Source: Actinomadura parmotrematis (lineage in GTDB: Bacteria > Actinomycetota > Actinomycetes > Streptosporangiales > Streptosporangiaceae). From it: DNA of 64,000 nucleotides. A program made the translations under genes and the position numbers. Numbering within the stretch: the stretch's first letter is position 1; each line of letters opens with the position of its first letter. The notes beneath the pieces were generated by a model that did not search any database, was not told where the DNA came from, and saw only the letters and a program-made list of their open reading frames with translations. Where the stretch lies: contig NZ_JAIBOA010000029.1 of the NCBI RefSeq assembly GCF_019458805.1, positions 29,917 to 93,916 on the forward strand. Direction: 5' to 3'. Of the stretch, positions 1 through 7,767 are shown one piece after another.

Positions 1-78
1 CCAAGATCGTCCGTGCCGGCGCGGGTACCCAGCCCCCGCCCGTTCGTACCACCAGCAGTAGCAGGCTGGGGGTGCCGC

Positions 79-84
79 TAGCCT
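79..84 (+). promoter_or_regulatory. -10 element (TAGCCT) of a leaderless promoter
   Basis: TAGCCT matches the actinobacterial TANNNT -10 consensus and lies six bases before the GTG at 91. Transcription would therefore start at or next to the start codon, giving a leaderless mRNA. No Shine-Dalgarno sequence is visible before this GTG. The same spacing recurs at other genes in the window. Confidence 0.5.
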
Positions 85-90
85 CGTCCC

Positions 91-939
91 GTGCTGGGCG
101 AATTCCTGAAATCGCGGCGGGCGGGGCTGCGTCCCGAGGACGTGGGGCTGCGCGACTACGGCGGGCGGCGCCGCGTCCCCGGGTTGCGCCGCGAGGAGCT
201 CGCGCAGCTCGCCGGCGTCAGCGTCGCCTACTACATCCGCCTGGAGCAGGGGCACGCCGACAACGTGTCGGACGAGATCCTGGACGCGATAGCGCGCGCG
301 CTGCGGCTGGACCCCGCCGAACGCGACCACCTGCACCGGCTCGCGCATCCGCGCCGGGACCGGCCGCCGGAGGAGCCGGTGGTGCTGCGGCCGCCGCTCC
401 GGCACCTGCTGGACGCGATCACGCACGCGCCCGCCTACATCGTCGGGCACCGCACCGAGGTCGTCGCCTGGAACCGGCTGACCGCCGAGGTCTTCGTGGA
501 CCTGGCCGCCGTCCCGCCGGCCGAGCGGACCTGGAGCCACCAGATCCACCTGAACCTGGACTACCGGGCGCGGCTCGGCGCGAACTGGCCCGTCGTCGCC
601 CGCCGCAACGCCGCCTACCTGCGGTTCCGGGCCGGGGAGGACCCCGGCGACCGGCGGCTCGCCGCGCTGGTCGCCGAGCTGCGCGAGCGCAGCCCCGGCT
701 TCGCGGGGCTCTGGGACGAGCACCGCGTCGGCGGCCTCGACCACGGCGAGGCCCGCATCGAGCACCCGGCCGAGGGGCCGCTCGTCCTGCCGTTCGAGAC
801 GCTGCACCTGCCCGGCGACCCGCAGATCAGCCGCCTGATGCTGTACGCGGCCGAGCCGGGGTCGGCGTCGGAGGCGGCGCTGCGGCGGCTCGCCGCGACG
901 TCGACCCGCCTGTCCAGCGCCGAACTCGCGGCGGGGTGA
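91..939 (+). CDS. XRE-family transcriptional regulator with MmyB-like ligand-binding domain
   Basis: The 282-residue protein has an N-terminal XRE helix-turn-helix (about residues 33-57, including REELAQLAGVSVAYYIRLEQ). A C-terminal MmyB-like domain (about 100-270) follows, with the family signatures AYIVGHRTEVVAWN and LPFETLHLPGDP. Family members in actinomycetes are cytoplasmic repressors or activators, and the MmyB domain is thought to bind fatty-acid-like ligands. The GTG start is chosen because it has a -10 box six bases upstream and begins the conserved FLKSRRAGLRPEDVGL segment. The methyltransferase gene begins 15 bases downstream on the same strand, so the two may be cotranscribed. 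Targets cannot be told from sequence. Confidence 0.85.
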   Translation: MLGEFLKSRRAGLRPEDVGLRDYGGRRRVPGLRREELAQLAGVSVAYYIRLEQGHADNVSDEILDAIARALRLDPAERDHLHRLAHPRRDRPPEEPVVLRPPLRHLLDAITHAPAYIVGHRTEVVAWNRLTAEVFVDLAAVPPAERTWSHQIHLNLDYRARLGANWPVVARRNAAYLRFRAGEDPGDRRLAALVAELRERSPGFAGLWDEHRVGGLDHGEARIEHPAEGPLVLPFETLHLPGDPQISRLMLYAAEPGSASEAALRRLAATSTRLSSAELAAG

Positions 940-954
940 GGCACCATCGGGCGA

Positions 955-2112
955 ATGGAACCCCTGCTGAACCGGGCACTGCTGGAGTGGGACGAGGACG
1001 GTGCGCGGCGGTCGGCGCGCTGGCGGTCGGACGGCCGGACGGGCGCGCCGCGGCGCGTGACCGTCGTCGACGACTCGCTCAAGGCCGATACGGCGTTCCG
1101 GCTGGCCAGTGAGGGCACGGCGCTGCTGTGGCGGGGCGACTACCAGAACGCCCGCGCGCTGCTTCAGGCGATGGCGCGCCGCGTCGACCGTCCTAAGCGG
1201 CGGCCCAAGCAGGCGCCCGAGGGCGCGCAGGCGTTCCACCTGTACCGGCAAGCGCGCGCGCAGCGGGCGCGGCTGCTCGGGATGCTGCTGATTCCCGTGG
1301 ACGCGGGCCACGTCGTCGCGTTGCGGCGGGCGCCTGATGTGCGGGAGGCGTGCGTCCGCGCGTTCGGCCCGGCCGACGAGCCGTACGTGACGTCGCTGAG
1401 GGACCTGCTCGGTGCCATCGGCGCCAATGAGTGGCGGGAGAAGGGCGTCCCGGTGCCCGCGCTCGGCGGCGACCGGATCCACCCGCACTACGGCGTTTTC
1501 TCCCCGGTCCGCGGCGAGTACGTCGATCTGGTGGCGGAGGCACCGCTCCCCCCGGCCGCCACCGCGTTCGATATCGGGACGGGTACGGGTGTGCTGGCGG
1601 CGGTCCTGGCGCGGCGCGGCGTCCCCGAAGTCGTCGCGACCGACGTCGACCCGCGCGCGCTCGCCTGCGCCGAAGAGAACGCGGCCCGGCTCAAGGTCGC
1701 CGACCGCGTCCGTATCGAGCGGGCCGACCTGTTCCCGGCGGGACGGGCCGGGCTGGTCGTCTGCAACCCGCCCTGGCTGCCCGGCAAGGCCGCCACCTCG
1801 CTGGAGGGGGCGGTGTACGACCCGGACTCGCGGATGCTGCGCGGCTTCCTGGACGGTCTCGCCGGCCGCCTGGAATCGGGCGGCGAGGGCTGGCTCGTCA
1901 TCTCCGACCTCGCCGAGCTCCTCGGCCTGCGCGCGCCCGGCGAGCTCACCGGCCGGTTCGGCGCCGCCGGGCTGTGCGTCCTCGGCCGCCTGGACGCGCG
2001 TCCCCGCCACCCGAAGGCCGTCGACGCGGGCGACGCCCTGCACGCGGCGCGCGCCGCCGAGGTGACGACGCTCTGGCGGCTCGGCGCCGTCAGCGATGCG
2101 CCGCGTGGGTGA
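955..2112 (+). CDS. class I SAM-dependent methyltransferase (HemK/RlmG-like fold)
   Basis: This 385-residue protein has a SAM-binding motif I (AFDIGTGTGVLAAVL, about residues 203-217), an acidic motif II (VVATDVDPRALACAEENA) and an NPPW tetrad near residue 270. NPP(Y/W) is the signature of enzymes that methylate planar amide or exocyclic amino nitrogens, such as glutamine or adenine/guanine. The N-terminal 190 residues look like a separate substrate-recognition region and resemble nothing I can name. The gene starts 15 bases after the XRE regulator stop. Its last 23 bases overlap the convergent gene ending at 2090. The substrate is unknown. Confidence 0.75.
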   Translation: MEPLLNRALLEWDEDGARRSARWRSDGRTGAPRRVTVVDDSLKADTAFRLASEGTALLWRGDYQNARALLQAMARRVDRPKRRPKQAPEGAQAFHLYRQARAQRARLLGMLLIPVDAGHVVALRRAPDVREACVRAFGPADEPYVTSLRDLLGAIGANEWREKGVPVPALGGDRIHPHYGVFSPVRGEYVDLVAEAPLPPAATAFDIGTGTGVLAAVLARRGVPEVVATDVDPRALACAEENAARLKVADRVRIERADLFPAGRAGLVVCNPPWLPGKAATSLEGAVYDPDSRMLRGFLDGLAGRLESGGEGWLVISDLAELLGLRAPGELTGRFGAAGLCVLGRLDARPRHPKAVDAGDALHAARAAEVTTLWRLGAVSDAPRG

Positions 2113-2950
2113 CCTCGGGGCCGACGTGCCCGAGCAGCTCCAGCGCGTCGAGGCCCGGTGACCCCGGCGGCGGGGTGAACACCAGCATCCGCTGGTCCTC
2201 GGCGGGGGTGAGGAGCGCCTCGACGTCCAGCTCGATGAGCCCGACCGTCGGGTGCTTCACCCGCATCCGGCTCTGCCGGCGGACCGCCACCTCGTGCCGC
2301 TCCCACAGCGCGGCGAACTCCGCGCTCGCCCCGGTCAGCCGGGCGACGAGCTCCGTCGACCGCGCGTCGTGGCCGCGCCGGGCGACGGCCGCCCGCAGGT
2401 CGGCGGCGTGCATGCGGCTGATGGCGGCGCACTCCTCGGCCGAGTACGGCTCGCGCTGGTACGGCTCGGTGAACCAGCGCAGCACGATGTTGCGGCCGGC
2501 GGGCTCGATCGAGCAGACGCAGCCGAGCAGCGCCTCGGCCATGGCGTTCTGCGCGAGCAGGTCGCCGATGTCGGAGACGATGTGCGCGGGCGTGCCGGCC
2601 AGCCGGTCCAGCAGGTGGAGCAGGCCGGGCCGCACGTGCTCTCCGGCCTGCCGCCCGGCGGGCGGGCGGTGCCCGGCCAGCAGGTACAGGTGGTCGCGCT
2701 CGTCCTCGGTGAAGCGCAGCGCGCGCGCGAGCGCGGCCAGCATCTGCGCGGACGGCTGCGGGCTGCGGGCCTGCTCCAGGCGCATCAGGTAGTCGGCGGA
2801 CATGCCCGCGAGCTGCGCCACCTCCTCCCGGCGCAGGCCGGGCGTGCGGCGGCGGCCGCCGGCCCCGGCGGCGACGCTGATGCCGACCTCGGCCGGGCGC
2901 AGCCGCTCCCGGGAGCGGCGCAGGAAATCAGCCAGTTCGTGGCGGTCCAT
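2090..2950 (-). CDS. XRE-family transcriptional regulator with MmyB-like domain (second copy)
   Basis: The 286-residue protein has the same architecture as the regulator at 91-939: an XRE helix-turn-helix (LRREEVAQLAGMSADYLMRL, residues ~40-60) and a MmyB-like domain (HIVSDIGDLLAQN, WFTEPYQREPY). The reading frame is open far upstream, but the family N-terminus (MDRHELADFLRRSRERLRP) fixes the ATG at 2948-2950. It is transcribed divergently from the SGNH hydrolase at 3023, with only 72 bases between them, so it may control that gene. The two MmyB-like regulators flanking one methyltransferase differ too much to be a recent duplication. Confidence 0.85.
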   Translation of the reverse strand: MDRHELADFLRRSRERLRPAEVGISVAAGAGGRRRTPGLRREEVAQLAGMSADYLMRLEQARSPQPSAQMLAALARALRFTEDERDHLYLLAGHRPPAGRQAGEHVRPGLLHLLDRLAGTPAHIVSDIGDLLAQNAMAEALLGCVCSIEPAGRNIVLRWFTEPYQREPYSAEECAAISRMHAADLRAAVARRGHDARSTELVARLTGASAEFAALWERHEVAVRRQSRMRVKHPTVGLIELDVEALLTPAEDQRMLVFTPPPGSPGLDALELLGHVGPEVTHAAHR

Positions 2951-3022
2951 CCCGCCATTATCGGCGCCGCGCGGGGCGGGACGGCTGGACGCGGGCCGCG
3001 GCGGTGCGCCACCCTCGACCGC

Positions 3023-3766
3023 ATGATCTTCGAGGGCGCCGGCTACGTGGCGATGGGCAGCTCGTTCGCCGCCGGCCCGGGCATCGCCCCGGCCGCCGAC
3101 CGGCGGGCGGGCCGCTCGGCGGCGAACTACCCGCACCTGGTCGCGGCAGCGCTCGGGCTGCGCCTCACCGACGTCACCTTCTCCGGCGCGACCACCGCGC
3201 ACCTGCTGGACGCCCCGCAGCGCGGGCGGCCGCCGCAGATCGCCGCCGTCCGGCCGGACACCCGCCTCGTCACCGTCACCGCGGGCGGCAACGACGCCGG
3301 GTACATCGGGTCGCTGATCAAGGCCGGCGCCCTGCCGGGGCCGTTCCGCCGGTCCGCCCGGATCCCCGAGGCGGCGGCGTTCGACGCGGTCGCGGCGTCG
3401 CTGGCCCGCGTCGTGCGGGCGGTCCGTGCTCACGCGCCGGGCGCGCGCGTCCTGCTGGTCGACTACCTGCCCGTCCTGGACCCCGCCACCAGCGGCGCCG
3501 ACGGGCTGCCGCTGACTCCCGAGCAGGCCCGCCGGGCGCGGGCGGCGGCCGCCGCGCTGACTTCGGCGTTCCGCCGGGCGGCCGGGGAGGGCGCGGAGTT
3601 CGTCGAGGTCGCGGACGCCGCACGCGGCCACGGCCACCGCTCCCCCGCCCCGTGGACCACCGGGTTCGCGCGGTCGTGGCCGTTCCGCGGCGCCGTCCCG
3701 TACCACCCGACGGGCGCGGGCATGGAGGCGCTCGCGGCGCTCGTGGTGGACCGCCTCGCCGCCTGA
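3023..3766 (+). CDS. SGNH/GDSL-type hydrolase (esterase/lipase-like)
   Basis: The 247-residue protein carries the SGNH landmarks. Block I is MGSSFAAGPG, with nucleophile Ser14 and the usual GDS altered to GSS. Block III is TAGGNDAGYIG, with oxyanion Gly/Asn. The C-terminal block V is PYHPTGAGM, with catalytic His228. Spacing fits single-domain SGNH esterases that cleave ester bonds of lipids or acylated small molecules. No signal peptide is evident, so a cytoplasmic location is likely. The ATG at 3023 starts the conserved domain directly; the frame is open far upstream but without family similarity. It is divergent from the XRE regulator at 2950. Confidence 0.8.
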   Translation: MIFEGAGYVAMGSSFAAGPGIAPAADRRAGRSAANYPHLVAAALGLRLTDVTFSGATTAHLLDAPQRGRPPQIAAVRPDTRLVTVTAGGNDAGYIGSLIKAGALPGPFRRSARIPEAAAFDAVAASLARVVRAVRAHAPGARVLLVDYLPVLDPATSGADGLPLTPEQARRARAAAAALTSAFRRAAGEGAEFVEVADAARGHGHRSPAPWTTGFARSWPFRGAVPYHPTGAGMEALAALVVDRLAA

Positions 3767-3776
3767 TACTTCGCTT

Positions 3777-3801
3777 GCCGATATATCCGTCGCCGATATA
3801 T
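3777..3801 (+). promoter_or_regulatory. direct repeat/dyad upstream of padR, probable PadR operator
   Basis: Two copies of GCCGATATAT (3777-3786 and 3792-3801) lie immediately before the padR-type gene, giving ATATAT-N9-ATATAT. PadR regulators typically bind AT-rich dyads with ATAT/ATGT half-sites next to their own promoter. The AT-rich element stands out strongly in this GC-rich sequence and overlaps the first possible ATG (3800). This supports the downstream ATG at 3812 as the true start. Confidence 0.5.
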
Positions 3802-3811
3802 GGTGCGGGGC

Positions 3812-4141
3812 ATGGCACGGCCCATGACCGAACCCACCTACTTCATCCTCGCCGCGCTCCTGGACGGCCCGAGCCACGGCTACGGGATCATCAAGCTCGC
3901 CGAGCGCGAGTCCGGCGGCCGCGTCCGGCTCGCCGTCGGCACCCTCTACGGCGCGCTCGACCGGCTCGCCGAGGCGGGCCTCGTCGCGCTCGACCGCGAG
4001 GAGACCGTCCAGGGCCGGCCCCGCCGCTACTACCGCATCACGGACGACGGCCAGGACGCCGTCGCCGCCGAGGCGGCCCGCATGCGCGCGGCCGCGCTCG
4101 CCGTGACCCGCAGACTCCCCCCGAGGACGGCACCCGCATGA
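3812..4141 (+). CDS. PadR-family transcriptional regulator
   Basis: This is a compact winged-helix PadR protein of 109 residues. It shows the classic signature FILAALLDGPSHGYGI, then VGTLYGALDRLAEAGLVA (recognition helix) and the wing RPRRYYRITDDG. It lacks the long C-terminal dimerisation domain, as in subfamily-2 PadRs. An ATG at 3800 is also in frame, but it lies inside the putative operator. The stop codon overlaps the ATG of the membrane protein at 4138 (ATGA), so the regulator and the two downstream membrane proteins form a translationally coupled operon. It is probably an autorepressor; the inducer is unknown. Confidence 0.85.
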   Translation: MARPMTEPTYFILAALLDGPSHGYGIIKLAERESGGRVRLAVGTLYGALDRLAEAGLVALDREETVQGRPRRYYRITDDGQDAVAAEAARMRAAALAVTRRLPPRTAPA

Positions 4142-4995
4142 CCGACCGGATGGAACGCCACTACCGGCGGGCGATGCTCGCCTACCCCCGCGGCTACCGC
4201 GCCGCCAACACCGACGCCGTCGTCGCCACGCTGCTGGAGGTGCGCGGCCCCGTCGCCCGCGAGACCCTCGCCCTCGTCCGCGGCGGCCTCGCCGAACGGC
4301 TGCGGGAGCGGACCGCCCGCACCCCCTGGTGGGCCGGCGGCCTGCACCTGGCCGCGCTGGCCGTCCTCGCCTCCGCCGCCACCTGGGCGCTGCCGCTGAT
4401 GAACCTGCGCCCCGTGTCCGGCGTCCTGCTGGTGGCGGCGGCCCTCCTCACCGCGCTCGGCCGCGTCCGCCTCGCCCTGCCGTTCGCGCTCGCCCTGACG
4501 CCCCACCCCGTCCGGCCGCTGATCGGCCCGGACGACGTCGGCGTGGCCTGGTACAGCGGGCGCCCCCTCGCCGCCGACTACGGGCCGTGGACGCTGACGG
4601 TGATCCTGTGGGCGCCCGCCGTGCTGCTCGCGGTCCTCAGCCTGCGGCGCGGCCCCCGCCTGCCCCGGCGCAGCCTCCTCTGGCCCGCCGTGATCGCGGC
4701 GATGGCCGTCTACGCCCACTCCCTGAACTTCGACACCGCCCCCGACTGGGAGCCGTCCTTCGCGCTCCTGCGCACCGCCTGCGAGGCCGGCGCCCTCCTC
4801 CTCGTCCTGGCCGCGACCGCCCTCGTCCGCGACGCCCGCTGGGCCCTGGCAGCGACCGTCTACCTGGCCTGCACGGTGGCCCCCGCCGCCCTGCTCGCCG
4901 CCAACTCCCCGCACCGGACCGCCGCGTACGGAACCCTGGCGGCGCTCACCCTCCTGGCCATCGCCACGTCCCGTCGAAAGGAGCGCACGGCGTGA
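4138..4995 (+). CDS. multi-span membrane protein, paralogue A of a PadR-linked pair
   Basis: The 285-residue protein has a cytoplasmic N-terminal segment (RMERHYRRAMLAYPRGYR, ending near residue 60), followed by seven or eight hydrophobic helices to the C-terminus. The N-terminal part is shared with the next gene, and the same block precedes transmembrane domains in other PadR-linked actinobacterial proteins. No catalytic motif is visible. It is coupled by ATGA overlap to padR upstream and by GTGA overlap to its paralogue downstream. Function is unknown; an envelope-stress or drug-response role is only suggested by the PadR linkage. Confidence 0.7.
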   Translation: MTDRMERHYRRAMLAYPRGYRAANTDAVVATLLEVRGPVARETLALVRGGLAERLRERTARTPWWAGGLHLAALAVLASAATWALPLMNLRPVSGVLLVAAALLTALGRVRLALPFALALTPHPVRPLIGPDDVGVAWYSGRPLAADYGPWTLTVILWAPAVLLAVLSLRRGPRLPRRSLLWPAVIAAMAVYAHSLNFDTAPDWEPSFALLRTACEAGALLLVLAATALVRDARWALAATVYLACTVAPAALLAANSPHRTAAYGTLAALTLLAIATSRRKERTA

Positions 4996-5834
4996 CCGCC
5001 CGGCTGGAACGCCACTACCGGCGCGCCATGCTCGCCTACCTCCGCGACTACCGCGAGGCCCACGCGGACGCCATCGTCGCCACCCTGCTGGAGGCACACG
5101 GCCCCACTCTCCGCGAGTTACCCGCCCTCGTCCGCAGCGGCCTGGCCGAACGCATCCGGGCCGCCACCCGCCACCCCGCCCCCTGGTGGGCCGACGGCCT
5201 CCATCTCAGCGCTCTCGCCATGCTCCTGGGCTGCGCGGCGGCGGCCGTCTCCGGGCTGCGTTACGACTGGGGACTCACGGGCGGGCTACTGCTCGTGACG
5301 GTGCTCGCGGCGCTCGGCCGCGTCCGCCTCGCCTTGCCGGCCGCCGCGCTCCTGGCGCTGTACGTCGATCTGGGCGGCAACGGCTCCGGGCTGGGTCCTG
5401 GACTGCCGATGGGGTTCTGGGGGACCGCCATCAGGATCGGGCACTGGCAGCTCACCGGCATGTTCTGGCTGCCCGTCGCGCTCCTCGCGGTGCTCGCCGC
5501 GCTGCCGTGGCGGCCCCGGCCGCGCGGCCCGGTGTGGATCGCCGCGATGGCGGTACTGCTCGCCTACGGCCTCGCGCTCGGGACGAGCGGCACCTGGTGG
5601 GCGCTGGCGCGGGGCGGCGTCGAGTGCGGGGTGCTGGCGGCGGCGATCGTCGCGGGCGCGGTCGCGCGGGACGCCCGCTGGGCGCTCATGGGCGCCCTCT
5701 ACCTGGTCCACGCGTGGGCGCCGCTCGCGCTGCTCGGCAGCGTCGGCACGTCGCGCGCGATCGTGCACTGGGGCGTGCTCGCGGGCCTCGCCCTCCTCGC
5801 CGCCGCCGCGTCCCGGCGACCCGTCCGGACCTGA
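4992..5834 (+). CDS. multi-span membrane protein, paralogue B of a PadR-linked pair
   Basis: This 280-residue paralogue of the preceding gene shares the N-terminal block LERHYRRAMLAYLRDYRE and an integral membrane domain. The GTG start has a good ribosome-binding site (AAAGGAG, eight bases upstream) and overlaps the previous stop. Leu43 is encoded by TTA (5118-5120), the rarest leucine codon in such GC-rich genomes. In Streptomyces, TTA makes translation dependent on the bldA tRNA. The pair arose by tandem duplication and has diverged substantially. No enzymatic motif is visible and the function is unknown. Confidence 0.7.
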   Translation: MTARLERHYRRAMLAYLRDYREAHADAIVATLLEAHGPTLRELPALVRSGLAERIRAATRHPAPWWADGLHLSALAMLLGCAAAAVSGLRYDWGLTGGLLLVTVLAALGRVRLALPAAALLALYVDLGGNGSGLGPGLPMGFWGTAIRIGHWQLTGMFWLPVALLAVLAALPWRPRPRGPVWIAAMAVLLAYGLALGTSGTWWALARGGVECGVLAAAIVAGAVARDARWALMGALYLVHAWAPLALLGSVGTSRAIVHWGVLAGLALLAAAASRRPVRT

Positions 5835-5867
5835 CCGGGACGCCCGCCGCCCACCGCCTCCCTCCAC

Positions 5868-5973
5868 AGTGACCGCCCGGCCACTCACCGTTGAGATGCG
5901 GCGTGTTGGCCACTTTGGATCTCCAAAGTGGCCAACACGCCGCATCTCAACTTTTGGCGACCGGGTGGTCACT
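5868..5973. repeat. 106-bp nested perfect palindrome (hairpin element)
   Basis: Arms 5890-5918 and 5923-5951 are perfectly complementary over 29 bp around a 4-base loop (ATCT). Outer arms 5868-5880 and 5961-5973 pair over 13 bp with one mismatch, separated from the inner stem by a symmetric 9x9 internal loop. The core contains GTTGGCCACTTTGG, a sequence with lower GC than its surroundings. It sits between two genes on the same strand. It could act as a terminator, but it is far longer than the other terminators here and lacks a strong T tract. A mobile palindromic repeat (REP/MITE-like) is an alternative. Confidence 0.75.
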
Positions 5974-6120
5974 GCCCGACGGCGGGGCGGTGGTGGTGAC
6001 GGCGGGCCGTGATGCCGTCGCGACGGGGCGGATCCGGAGAGGCCGTGCCAGCCGGTGCGTTCCGGTGGACGCCGGGAATCGGGGATCGGTGATCGCGCTC
6101 AGGAGTGGGCCGCGCTTGAT

Positions 6121-6157
6121 ATTCGTTGTGCGAACTATTAATGTTCGTTCAACGAAC
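6121..6157 (+). promoter_or_regulatory. two MarR-type operator boxes in front of the flavin oxidoreductase gene
   Basis: Box 1 (6121-6136) reads ATTCG-N5-CGAACT. Box 2 (6143-6157) is a perfect 7-bp inverted repeat, GTTCGTT-C-AACGAAC. They lie 15-50 bases before the ATG at 6172, in a short AT-rich stretch that should contain the promoter. Box 1 is matched almost exactly by a box upstream of the marR gene at 7716-7731, which suggests that the MarR protein controls both genes. Confidence 0.6.
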
Positions 6158-6171
6158 TTGTGGGGGTGGGC

Positions 6172-7245
6172 ATGAGCCGAACGGTTGCAGTGGTGGGCGG
6201 CGGATACGGCGGGATCGCCGTCGCCAAGGCGCTCGACGAGGACGCCGACGTCGTCCTCGTCGACCCGCGGGAGGCGTTCGTGCACGCCGCCGGAGCGCTC
6301 CGCGCGCTCGTCCGGCCCGACTGGGCCGACCACGTCTTCTTCCCCTACGACCGCCTGCTGAGGCGCGGCCGGATCGTGCGCGACCGCGCCACCGGCCTCG
6401 ACGCCGGCGGCATCGCCCTCGCCTCGGGCGGCCGCGTCGACGCCGACCACGTCGTGCTCGCCACCGGCTCGGACTACCCCTTCCCCGCCAAGCACGACGC
6501 CCCCACCACCGCCGCGGCCCTCGACCGCCTGCGCCTCGCGCACAAGGAGCTCACCGGCGCACGGCGGGTGCTGATCGCCGGCGCCGGGCCCGTCGGCCTC
6601 GAACTGGCCGGCGAGATCAAGGCGGTCTGGCCGGACAAGCACGTGATCATCACCGACCCGGCGCCCGCACCGCTGCCCGGCGTCATCTCCGAAGTGCGCG
6701 ACCGGCTGCACGCCCTCCTGGACGACCTCGGCGTCGAGCTCCTCACCGGCACGACCGTCCGCCCCCCGACCGAACCCGGCGTCCTCGCCCCCTTCACCGC
6801 GGACGGCGTCACCGCCGACCTCTGGTACCGCGCCCACGGCGCCCGCCCCAACACCGCCTGGCTCGCCGGGATCACCACGCCCGCCGGCCTCGTCCCGGTG
6901 ACCGGCACCCTCGAAGTCGCCGGCCACGACGGCCTCTACGCCATCGGCGACATCACCGACGTGCCCGAGGACAAGCGGGCGGGCGCCGCGACGCGCCACG
7001 CCGCCGTCGTCGCCGCCAACATCCTCGCCCGCCTCCGCGGCGAGCCCCCGGCGGCCACCTACACCCCGGGCCCGCCCGCGATCCTGCTGCCGCTCGGCCC
7101 CGCCACCGGCGTCGGCCAGCTCCCCGGACCGGACGGACCGGTCCCCGCGCCCGTCGAGCAGGTCGTCCAGTACAAGGCCGCCGACCTCATGAGCGGCCGC
7201 TTCGCCGAACTGTTCGACGCGCCCGTCACTCCTCCGGGTCGCTGA
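6172..7245 (+). CDS. FAD-dependent NAD(P)H oxidoreductase (AIF/NDH-2-like)
   Basis: The 357-residue protein has an N-terminal FAD-binding Rossmann motif (VAVVGGGYGGIAVA, residues 4-17), a second dinucleotide-binding motif (VLIAGAGPVGLELAGE, about 130-146) and the C-terminal FAD signature YAIGDITDVPEDK. This is the pyridine nucleotide-disulfide oxidoreductase fold without a redox-active CxxC, as in type II NADH dehydrogenases and AIF-like proteins. It probably transfers electrons from NAD(P)H to quinones or other acceptors. The ATG at 6172 immediately precedes the FAD motif. The gene ends 20 bases inside the convergent marR gene, and matching operators suggest MarR control. Confidence 0.82.
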   Translation: MSRTVAVVGGGYGGIAVAKALDEDADVVLVDPREAFVHAAGALRALVRPDWADHVFFPYDRLLRRGRIVRDRATGLDAGGIALASGGRVDADHVVLATGSDYPFPAKHDAPTTAAALDRLRLAHKELTGARRVLIAGAGPVGLELAGEIKAVWPDKHVIITDPAPAPLPGVISEVRDRLHALLDDLGVELLTGTTVRPPTEPGVLAPFTADGVTADLWYRAHGARPNTAWLAGITTPAGLVPVTGTLEVAGHDGLYAIGDITDVPEDKRAGAATRHAAVVAANILARLRGEPPAATYTPGPPAILLPLGPATGVGQLPGPDGPVPAPVEQVVQYKAADLMSGRFAELFDAPVTPPGR

Positions 7246-7690
7246 ACACGGCGGGCACCTCGTTCGCGGTGACGACCCGCGCGAGCAACTCGGCGAGCAC
7301 CTCACGGTCGGCGAGATCCAGGGTCGCCGAGAGCTCCTCGACACGGCGGGACGTCGCCGCGTAGAACTCCTCGGCGACCCGCGCGCCCTTGGCGGTGAGC
7401 TCCGCCCGCACCGTCCGCGCGTCCCCCGGGCACGCCGCCCGCCGGACGAGACCGCGCTCGGACGTCCGGTCGACCAGCCCCGTCAGGCTCGACTTGGCCA
7501 GCCCGAGCATCGCGCCGAGCTCCCCCATCCCGCGCGCGCCCGGCATCAGCACGCAGAGCAGCTGCCCCTGCTGCGGCGTCAGCCCGTGCTCGCGCGCCGC
7601 CGCGGCGTACACCGCGTCCACCAGGAACGACGACCGCACCAGCGCGACCGCGATCCCCATCGCCGCCCCGGGCTCCTCCGCGATCCCCAT
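7226..7690 (-). CDS. MarR-family transcriptional regulator
   Basis: The 154-residue winged-helix protein has typical MarR landmarks: the helix-turn-helix MGELGAMLGLAKSSLTGLVD and the basic wing GLVRRAACPGDARTVRAELT. MarR dimers bind 16-20 bp palindromes and are released by phenolic, oxidant or drug ligands. The ATG at 7690 follows a -10 element by six bases, so the mRNA is probably leaderless. It is convergent with, and overlaps by 20 bases, the flavin oxidoreductase gene. Shared ATTCG-N5-CGAACT boxes upstream of both genes point to autoregulation plus control of the oxidoreductase. Confidence 0.85.
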   Translation of the reverse strand: MGIAEEPGAAMGIAVALVRSSFLVDAVYAAAAREHGLTPQQGQLLCVLMPGARGMGELGAMLGLAKSSLTGLVDRTSERGLVRRAACPGDARTVRAELTAKGARVAEEFYAATSRRVEELSATLDLADREVLAELLARVVTANEVPAVFSDPEE

Positions 7691-7696
7691 TCCGCC

Positions 7697-7731
7697 ACCC
7701 TACCCCGCACCATCAATTCGCCCCGCGAACT
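7697..7731 (-). promoter_or_regulatory. marR promoter with operator box
   Basis: On the minus strand a TAGGGT -10 element (7697-7702) lies six bases before the marR ATG. The box ATTCG-N5-CGAACT (plus-strand 7716-7731) covers the region where the -35 element would be. The outer 11 bases are identical to those of the box at 6121-6136 in front of the oxidoreductase; only the five spacer bases differ. Occupation of this box would block polymerase, as expected for autorepression. Confidence 0.55.
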
Positions 7732-7767
7732 AACTCCGGCGGCGCGCGTTCCGCCCGGGGCGCCGCG

